Below, piece by piece: positions 17,583-22,786 of a stretch of DNA of 24,434 nt. Position 1 is the first letter of the stretch. The number at the start of each line of letters is the position of its first letter. This stretch comes from a virus, in the IMG/VR virus record IMGVR_UViG_3300010149_006292, positions 1-24,434 of that record. One strand, written 5' to 3'. The translations under genes were made by a program, and so were the position numbers. The notes below the pieces were generated by a model. It saw only the letters and a list, made by a program, of their open reading frames with translations. It ran no database searches and was not told the DNA's origin.

Positions 17583-17867
17583 TTATTCGGCGTAGTAGTA
17601 AGGGATTCCAGCTGTTGTGTGGCAATTATAGCACTGATTATAGGTTTCTACCAACAGCTTTATGTCTTCAGGGCTTTTAGCTGAGTAAGTGCTAAAATCG
17701 TATTCGGGCATATAGTGGAAAGTTTCTACTTGTTTTCTATATGTCTTACACGCTGCAATTCGTCCTGACCTCTTTGCATTCATATATGTTTGAAGAGAGA
17801 AAGATGCAATCAGCATGATAATAGTTGTAACCAGAAGAAGTTCTAATATTGTAAAGCTCTCTTTCAT
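17583..17867 (-). CDS. Type IV pilin / pseudopilin-like protein with a CXXCH motif
   Basis: This 94-aa protein has a textbook class III prepilin start: a short basic leader (MKES), then F5-T-I-L-E9-L-L-L-V and about 20 hydrophobic residues. F5 would be mature residue 1 and E9 the conserved mature glutamate 5. The residue before the cleavage site is serine instead of the usual glycine. The small C-terminal domain (about 30-94) holds C40 and C79-Y-N-C82-H83, a perfect CXXCH that could bind haem c or form a disulfide. It lies between an unknown phage gene and the GspC-like gene. Its role in a phage is unknown; hijacking or blocking a host pilus or secretion system is one possibility. Confidence 0.72.
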   Translation of the reverse strand: MKESFTILELLLVTTIIMLIASFSLQTYMNAKRSGRIAACKTYRKQVETFHYMPEYDFSTYSAKSPEDIKLLVETYNQCYNCHTTAGIPYYYAE

Positions 17868-17873
17868 TCATGT

Positions 17874-18389
17874 TTACGAATGTTTCCAGAGGCTTAATTT
17901 TTCTTTTTTTGAGACGGTTGATGGGGTCGACGCAGGTGTTAGCGTTTTCGCTGAGGCCCAATAATGGAGTCGTGTCAGAAACGAAAGAAACCTACGGAAA
18001 AATTTATATTTAAAAGTTCTTCTAAAGGCTATTTCTTGAGGGTTTTGTTCTTTGTGAGGCTGATGAGCTTCAAAAGTTATAAGCTCTTTTTTATCTACTA
18101 ACCCTTTATTAAAAGTAAAACTGAAAACTACCCAATAAGATTTATCGCTTTCTTCCTTAAGTAGATTGTAAAAGGTTATTTTCCCTGAATAACAAACTTT
18201 TACCCATCGTTCTTTTGGGTTTACTTTCTCAGGGTGATTTAAAAAAAGTTTTTGTTTATATATTTTATAATTGAAGAGAGAGTTTTCTAGGCTCTTCGTT
18301 TGGAAGTCAGTTCTATCGACTAGTTTCTCCTGCTTTTTGGTTAACAGGCTTCTTAAGTAAGATTTAGGTACAGTTATATTGTCAAACAT
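17874..18389 (-). CDS. Phage protein of unknown function (MFDN... family)
   Basis: This is a basic protein of 171 aa from the ATG at 18389. The start is chosen because MFDNI, followed by a D-FQTKSLEN-L--Y-I segment, matches a widespread group of uncharacterised phage proteins that begin MFD and carry an FQTK/YQTK-D/SL motif. An earlier ATG at 18428 would add 13 residues with no family support. The chosen start overlaps the pyrophosphatase stop as ATGTTTGA. The middle is predicted beta (KVCYSGKITFYNL, YWVVFSFTFN). The end is rich in aromatic and basic residues (FRRFLSFLTRLHYWASAK), possibly an amphipathic helix. No function is known to me. Confidence 0.7.
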   Translation of the reverse strand: MFDNITVPKSYLRSLLTKKQEKLVDRTDFQTKSLENSLFNYKIYKQKLFLNHPEKVNPKERWVKVCYSGKITFYNLLKEESDKSYWVVFSFTFNKGLVDKKELITFEAHQPHKEQNPQEIAFRRTFKYKFFRRFLSFLTRLHYWASAKTLTPASTPSTVSKKEKLSLWKHS

Positions 18390-18927
18390 TGCTATTTTTT
18401 TGTTGTTGATTCCATCTATCGTGAGCATCCAAAACTACCGTGGAGGCTTTTTTTCCGTTTTTCCATTCACCGACTTTAACAGTGCTTGATTTATCTATTT
18501 TGTATATACGAAAAAATTGTTTAAATATTTTAAGATGCTCCGCTTCGATAGAGCTCAGTCTAGGGTAACGGGATTTTGGGGTCCAGTGAGGAACGGCTAT
18601 AACCTTGTAGTCTATTTCCTCATTATCTACAAAGTCTAAAACTCCTAGAGCGCGACATTTCACCAAGCTCCCTCTGTCGATAGGGTCGTGATTAAAAATT
18701 AATACATCTAAAGGGTCATTATCAAGTGCGAAAGTTTGTGTTATGAATCCGTAATTAATAGGGTATTGGAGCGAGGAAACAAGACACCGATCGAGTTCAA
18801 ATATATTATATTTTTCGTTATATTCGTATTTAGTATTAGTTCCTTTAGGTATCTCTACAATGCAGCTGATATGGCCAAAGCCATCCTGAGTAATAGGGAT
18901 ATCATTTACTAAATTGGTTGGAGTCAT
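18382..18927 (-). CDS. ppa: Class I (soluble) inorganic pyrophosphatase
   Basis: This 181-aa enzyme hydrolyses pyrophosphate to two phosphates in the cytosol. The active-site residues of E. coli PPase can be matched: E25, K33, E35, R47 (ELDR), Y59 (YPINYGF), the metal-binding triad D69/D71/D74 in DNDPLDVL, D101, D106, K108 and Y142-K143. Length and order are normal for the family. It heads the minus-strand operon. Removing PPi would favour DNA synthesis together with the RNR genes, and nucleotide-sugar synthesis together with the downstream aminotransferase. The start codon lies 16 bases from the ATG of the divergent plus-strand gene, so its promoter would overlap that gene. Confidence 0.95.
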   Translation of the reverse strand: MTPTNLVNDIPITQDGFGHISCIVEIPKGTNTKYEYNEKYNIFELDRCLVSSLQYPINYGFITQTFALDNDPLDVLIFNHDPIDRGSLVKCRALGVLDFVDNEEIDYKVIAVPHWTPKSRYPRLSSIEAEHLKIFKQFFRIYKIDKSSTVKVGEWKNGKKASTVVLDAHDRWNQQQKNSNV

Positions 18928-18943
18928 AAGTGTAATATTTTAT

Positions 18944-19264
18944 ATGAACTTAATAGTTTGCGCCCCTTTATCTGAGCCGCCAACAGAATCTTTGCCATTT
19001 AGGTATGTTTTATCTTGCGCCCATATGGACTGCGATATGGACGTTCTTTTAGAGTGCGAGCGTGGAACAGAAGATTTATATTGGAAGTTTTTAAACCAGC
19101 GGGGCATGTTTGATTTTATTTCTGATATAATTTGTCCTCTTCAAGAAAGGGGCTTAAGTATTGATACTCAAGTGCGGAACCAAAGGGCTACTATAATTAC
19201 TAATTATATTAGGTTAGAAAACCAAATTGACATAATAGAGTCCATAAAGAAGCGAATGATTTAA
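18944..19264 (+). CDS. Unrecognised 106-aa protein, lone plus-strand gene
   Basis: This frame fills the only stretch (18928-19260) where no minus-strand frame is open, and its composition looks protein-like. It has a possible SAHM-x-CDMDVLLECE core, an FLNQRGMFDFISDIICPLQERGL segment and a charged helical C-terminus (QIDIIESIKKR). I prefer the ATG at 18944 to the TTG at 18914 because the TTG would run into the pyrophosphatase start. There is no good Shine-Dalgarno sequence in front of either. Its stop overlaps the stop of the opposing coiled-coil gene (19261-19264). I recognise no family. Confidence 0.55.
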   Translation: MNLIVCAPLSEPPTESLPFRYVLSCAHMDCDMDVLLECERGTEDLYWKFLNQRGMFDFISDIICPLQERGLSIDTQVRNQRATIITNYIRLENQIDIIESIKKRMI

Positions 19265-19497
19265 ACCGATTCAACTTCTCCCATGTTATCATGCTTGAGA
19301 ACCTTAGCCTCTAAAACCTTGACTCTCTCACTAGCTTCCACAGCTTTTGAAGCAGCGTCTTGGGCCATTTGGTCAATTTCCTGAGCTTCGTGACGGGCCT
19401 CTTCAGAGGCTTTCCTTGCATCTTCAGCTGCGTCTTGGGTAGCTGCGGCACAACGACGGGCCGAATCGAGCATTAATCTTAAGTAACCACTTGCCAT
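19261..19497 (-). CDS. Small alanine-rich coiled-coil protein
   Basis: This 78-aa protein is almost all alanine, glutamate, aspartate and arginine in heptad-like order (AAEDARKASEEARHEAQEID, then ASKAVEASERVKVLEAKVL). It is probably one long helix or a coiled coil. There is no signal peptide or membrane segment. It follows the DUF2589-like gene by 12 bases in the same direction, so it may be part of that small cassette. Function unknown. Confidence 0.7.
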   Translation of the reverse strand: MASGYLRLMLDSARRCAAATQDAAEDARKASEEARHEAQEIDQMAQDAASKAVEASERVKVLEAKVLKHDNMGEVESV

Positions 19498-19509
19498 ACT
19501 TTAATTATA

Positions 19510-19986
19510 TTAAGTAGGGATAGTTTTTACAATTTTATCATTAATTCGAGCTATACCTTCAGGGGTATCACCATTTTTAATAGTGAGCTTTACTTTAGCT
19601 AATGTGTTTTTAGGGTCTTTTCTCCCTATCATAGCAATCATTCGTCTCTTTTGGTGGTTATCGGAGTTCTCAAATTGCCCTAAATCCACCTCAAATTCCA
19701 TCTCTAAGTTCTCTATCTTAAGATGGTTATGGCCCGCTAAAGTCATAATAGGGATTTCGACTTCTTGATCTCCTTCAGCAGTAGGGAGAATAATTTTTTT
19801 AGTGACGGGTCTGCCGTGATCATCAAAATATGTCCCTATAACCCGCTTTAAATGCTCAGTTTCCACATAACGTTGAGCATAAACAACAGAGTTATAGAGA
19901 CACTGGATCAAGTGATCAAACGTTTTTAACGCCGGAGCACCTCGGAATGATCCAGATTTTGAATAAGGTAATTTGTCTTCAGACAT
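19510..19986 (-). CDS. DUF2589-like protein, diverged partner
   Basis: This 158-aa protein starts where the DUF2589 gene stops (TAATG, one-base overlap). It shares the pattern of that family at low similarity: IPIMTLAGHNHLKIENLEMEFEVDL resembles VPLLSIIQTPNLGVKKATVDFDMEV in the neighbour. A C-terminal KVKLTIKNGDTPEGIARINDKI segment resembles HVEARDDGAPEGLMKVLDIL. The two are probably ancient paralogues that act as a pair. The central strands of the neighbour are shorter here. No function is known for the family. Confidence 0.65.
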   Translation of the reverse strand: MSEDKLPYSKSGSFRGAPALKTFDHLIQCLYNSVVYAQRYVETEHLKRVIGTYFDDHGRPVTKKIILPTAEGDQEVEIPIMTLAGHNHLKIENLEMEFEVDLGQFENSDNHQKRRMIAMIGRKDPKNTLAKVKLTIKNGDTPEGIARINDKIVKTIPT

Positions 19987-20597
19987 TACTTATTAGGCGG
20001 AGCTGGAGGAGTATTGCCTCCACCCACAGGAACAGGTTGAATAGCTGCTCCAAGAATGTCAAGAACTTTCATTAGTCCTTCGGGAGCTCCGTCATCACGG
20101 GCTTCTACATGGACTGTATATTTGGCTGAGTTATCTGTCTTACGAATATTTTCACTTTTAGTAGATACTGAAGCTGTAAGGTCTACTTTCACAGGGGACC
20201 ACCAGTTGTCATATTTAACGCTAAGATCAGTTTTAGTATTAACGGAGCTCGTATCCTGAGTGCTAGATTTGACTTCCATATCAAAGTCAACAGTAGCTTT
20301 TTTGACTCCTAAGTTAGGGGTTTGAATAATGGAAAGAAGAGGAACCTTAAGTTTACGGTTTTCAATTTTTGTAGTGATAGCTCCTTTATCATCTTTGGAT
20401 TCGATAGGAGCATCATAATCAAATTCCACCGTACGTGCGCTAAGGTTGCCGTTGCCATCGTCTTGCAGCCCGATGTCTTTGATAAAATTTTCCGTTGTGT
20501 GAGCTAACTGCCCTTGAGCTTTTGCTGCTCCAAGTAACGGTTCCGCGATGAGTGTCCCAATTGGGAGGCCTTTGAATTGATCTGCTATGCTAGCCAT
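19986..20597 (-). CDS. DUF2589 family protein
   Basis: This 203-aa protein matches DUF2589 along its length: the MASIADQFKGLPIGTLI start, a helix containing AAKAQGQLAHTTENFIKDIG, VPLLSIIQTPNLGV, VDFDMEVKSS, the DNSAKYTVHVEA strand and APEGLMKVLDILGAAI near the end. A proline-rich tail (GGGNTPPAPPNK) follows. The family has no known function. There is no signal peptide, so it is cytosolic. Instead of a clear ribosome binding site, the bases just upstream form a 17-base palindrome (20600-20616). Confidence 0.85.
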   Translation of the reverse strand: MASIADQFKGLPIGTLIAEPLLGAAKAQGQLAHTTENFIKDIGLQDDGNGNLSARTVEFDYDAPIESKDDKGAITTKIENRKLKVPLLSIIQTPNLGVKKATVDFDMEVKSSTQDTSSVNTKTDLSVKYDNWWSPVKVDLTASVSTKSENIRKTDNSAKYTVHVEARDDGAPEGLMKVLDILGAAIQPVPVGGGNTPPAPPNK

Positions 20598-20599
20598 GT

Positions 20600-20616
20600 A
20601 TATTGTTACACAATAT
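20600..20616. promoter_or_regulatory. Perfect 7+3+7 inverted repeat before the DUF2589 gene
   Basis: ATATTGT (20600-20606) and ACAATAT (20610-20616) are exact reverse complements separated by TAC. The element fills almost the whole gap between the preceding stop codon and the DUF2589 ATG, where a ribosome binding site would be expected. It could be an operator for a dimeric repressor or an RNA hairpin controlling translation. Confidence 0.5.
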
Positions 20617-20810
20617 TATTCGCCAGCTTTGAATTTTTGAAAAATATTTTTTAAATCCTTTAAGAAAGCGTTAGCCATCTCTACTTTTATAGCATCCGCT
20701 TCTTCCATAATCACAGTCTCTTTAAGTAAAGTCTCATACTTTTCCTTTACCTTTATAATGGCTGCATAAGTTTCTCGGGGTTTGGTTCTTTCAAATTCAG
20801 ACGGATTCAT
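20616..20810 (-). CDS. Small helical protein of unknown function (64 aa)
   Basis: This 64-aa protein looks all-helical and charged (TYAAIIKVKEKYETLLKETVIMEEADAIKVEMANAFLKDLKNIFQKF), without signal peptide or cysteine. Its ATG lies inside the end of the preceding 63-aa gene (14-base overlap), implying coupling. No family recognised. It could be a small partner of the DUF2589 proteins that follow. Confidence 0.65.
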   Translation of the reverse strand: MNPSEFERTKPRETYAAIIKVKEKYETLLKETVIMEEADAIKVEMANAFLKDLKNIFQKFKAGE

Positions 20811-20988
20811 CTTTTTTAAGTATTAAGGTTTTTACTTGATTGATACGTTTTAATATTTTTTCTAAATCTACTAATTCTCCATTAAGTTTTTTGCCTTGAT
20901 TTTTGTTGAGATCTTGAGAGAGAGATATCATTTCGCAAGATATCTGGCCCAACATAAAAGCCTCGCTAGAGAATTTGAATTGTGACAT
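20797..20988 (-). CDS. Small helical protein of unknown function (63 aa)
   Basis: This 63-aa protein follows nrdB by 21 bases. It is predicted helical, with a lysine-rich centre (NKNQGKKLNGE) and a leucine-zipper-like end (LVDLEKILKRINQVKTLIL). No recognised domain. It overlaps the next small gene and appears to be co-transcribed with the RNR genes upstream. Confidence 0.65.
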   Translation of the reverse strand: MSQFKFSSEAFMLGQISCEMISLSQDLNKNQGKKLNGELVDLEKILKRINQVKTLILKKDESV

Positions 20989-21009
20989 AGTCGTTCATAA
21001 GATGTTACA

Positions 21010-22026
21010 TCAAAAGTCGTCCTCAAGGGAACCCGATTGTTGATATTCTCTTACTCGGCGTTCAAAAAAGTTTCCCATAGCCTGAACATCAACTACTTCA
21101 CCTAACCAAGGGAAAGGGTTTTTATCGCTAGGGAAGCGATATTCTAGCCCAATACCTTCTAGTCTTCGGTTGCCAATGTAATGCATATAATCTACAAACA
21201 TATCTGCGTTAAGCCCGAGAATTCCTCTAGGTAATACATCTTTTGCGTAAGTGATCTCCAGCTCTACAGCCTTCTTGATCCATTCAGTAATCTCTTCTTG
21301 AAAAGCTTTCGACCAAAGTTTCGGGTTTTGTTCTATAATTTGATTAATGGCATAGGTACCAAACTGGATATGGGAGCTTTCATCACGTAGGGTATATTTA
21401 ATCTGATCAGCAATACCTTGCATTTTGTTTTGTCGCCCCAATGCTAGCAGCATAGCAAATCCGCTGAAGAAAAATATACCTTCGCATACAATCCAATAAG
21501 TAATAAAGTTCCTTAAGATTTCCTTTTTACCTTCTTGGCTATGGGGATTGAAATCTTTTCTACTAAGATCAGTGGTAATTTCCATTAAGAAATCATCTTT
21601 AGCTTTTATAGAAGGGATGTTCTCATAAGCTCGATAAACTTCATCTATTTTAAGATCCAGAGAATCACAAACATAAACAATAGTAAGATTATGGAGGCTC
21701 TCCTCAAACGCTTGTCGTAAAATATACTGCCGACACTCAGCATCAGTAATATAACGAAAACCACTAAGCAAAAGATTATTCCCAACAAGAGATTCGCTCC
21801 CAGCAAAAAAGCCAAGCGAACGTTTAACCAGCAGTTTTTCATCATCTGTAATATCTCCATTTTTCCATTGTTTAATATCTTCCGCCATAGATATTTCTGT
21901 AGGCATCCAATTGTTTGCGCATCCTTTGAGAAATAAATCCCATGCGGTTTTATGTTTATGAGGTAAAATGCAATTAACCCCAGCTATGTCTTTTCCTAAT
22001 ATTTGTCCAGTCTTTGAGTCACTCAT
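21010..22026 (-). CDS. nrdB: Ribonucleotide reductase class I beta subunit, class Ic-like (no radical tyrosine)
   Basis: This 338-aa R2 subunit makes the radical or oxidising metal centre used by NrdA to reduce ribonucleotides. Metal ligands are E78 (GSES), E109 and H112 (AFEESLH), E182 (VCEG), and E216 and H219 (RDESSH). The radical-tyrosine position, four residues after H112, is isoleucine (I116). The first ligand is glutamate in GSESLVGNNL, as in the Chlamydia class Ic enzyme (Mn/Fe), whose equivalent residue is Phe. W40 and Y328 fit the radical-transfer pathway. The C-terminal tail SGSLEDDF would dock on NrdA. The start overlaps the glycosyltransferase stop as ATGAGTGA. The R2 identity is firm; the metal content is inferred. 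Confidence 0.95.
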   Translation of the reverse strand: MSDSKTGQILGKDIAGVNCILPHKHKTAWDLFLKGCANNWMPTEISMAEDIKQWKNGDITDDEKLLVKRSLGFFAGSESLVGNNLLLSGFRYITDAECRQYILRQAFEESLHNLTIVYVCDSLDLKIDEVYRAYENIPSIKAKDDFLMEITTDLSRKDFNPHSQEGKKEILRNFITYWIVCEGIFFFSGFAMLLALGRQNKMQGIADQIKYTLRDESSHIQFGTYAINQIIEQNPKLWSKAFQEEITEWIKKAVELEITYAKDVLPRGILGLNADMFVDYMHYIGNRRLEGIGLEYRFPSDKNPFPWLGEVVDVQAMGNFFERRVREYQQSGSLEDDF

Positions 22027-22786
22027 TTGGCGTATAGTAATGTGATTGTAGTTTTAGATTACCCATGTAGGTGTTAAATCCGCGATGCCCTAAACTAATA
22101 TCTGCTACAACGTTTATCTCCCCGCCTAGAGATTTCCATAACTTGCAGAAACCATAATCTTCGCTCTCGTATTTTTTGGTGTCGGGGTTTACTTCACAGC
22201 GGAAAATATCATAAAAGTTGTCTCCCGCGTCCATGTATCCATCAATATCATTGGTGTATTTTATTTCTGGTTTAGCGGCGATTATTTTTTCTATACATTC
22301 CCTCTTTATAAGCATGAAGCCTGTAGCTGCATAGTTGGCTTGCACTATATCTTGGTTTTTAGCTTTCTTTAACTCTTTGTAATCTAGCTCGGTGGAAAAA
22401 TCCGTAGCTAAATGCCTCCAATATTCCGGCATCTTACCTGTGGAGGCCATTAGTTCTATTTTTTGACCATTGAAATATTTCTTAGGATAAACCCCAACTG
22501 TTACGTCTTGATCCGCTTCGACAAGCTTCATAACGTCAAACGCTGAAAATTGAGTGTCGGTATCTACAAATAATAAATGGGTGTAATCTTTATTAAGCAT
22601 AAAGGCGACTGACGCATTTCGTGCTCTACTAATTAAGCTTTCAAACCATATAGACCGAAGACCTATCTTTATTCCTTTCTGTCGACACACAGACATTAGA
22701 TCTATAGTGCTCATCATATAATCCGAGTGGACCATCCCTGTATAACCAATAACAGGATAAAATATGTTTACTTTAGAGTAATCCAT
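22019..22786 (-). CDS. GT-A-type glycosyltransferase
   Basis: This 255-aa protein has the features of a phage GT-A fold glycosyltransferase: SLISRARNASVAFML (50-64), a hydrophobic strand ending in the metal-binding DxD motif D75-T-D77, the acceptor-side loop QANYAATGFMLIKR (149-162), an acidic ESEDYGF (207-213) and H234 in ISLGHRG as a likely third metal ligand. I chose the ATG at 22786, which overlaps the nrdA stop by one base (TAATG), instead of the TTG at 22795. It would transfer a sugar from a nucleotide donor; the acceptor (virion protein, host glycan or modified DNA) is unknown. It lies between nrdA and nrdB. Confidence 0.82.
   Translation of the reverse strand: MDYSKVNIFYPVIGYTGMVHSDYMMSTIDLMSVCRQKGIKIGLRSIWFESLISRARNASVAFMLNKDYTHLLFVDTDTQFSAFDVMKLVEADQDVTVGVYPKKYFNGQKIELMASTGKMPEYWRHLATDFSTELDYKELKKAKNQDIVQANYAATGFMLIKRECIEKIIAAKPEIKYTNDIDGYMDAGDNFYDIFRCEVNPDTKKYESEDYGFCKLWKSLGGEINVVADISLGHRGFNTYMGNLKLQSHYYTPNE

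Noticed and set aside
17619-17633. Calling the pilin-like protein a cytochrome c outright
   Set aside because: A single CXXCH in a 94-aa protein is suggestive only; no distal ligand or cytochrome fold can be identified, so it is reported as a finding and not as a firm function.
17746-17961. 71-aa minus-strand frame overlapping the pilin-like gene
   Set aside because: It lies across the junction of two better supported genes in another frame and shows no recognisable features; the prepilin motif favours the other frame.
18390-18428. Upstream ATG giving a 184-aa form of the MFDN protein
   Set aside because: The 13 extra residues overlap the pyrophosphatase gene and do not match the MFD... start shared by similar phage proteins; the ATG at 18389 overlaps the stop by only eight bases.
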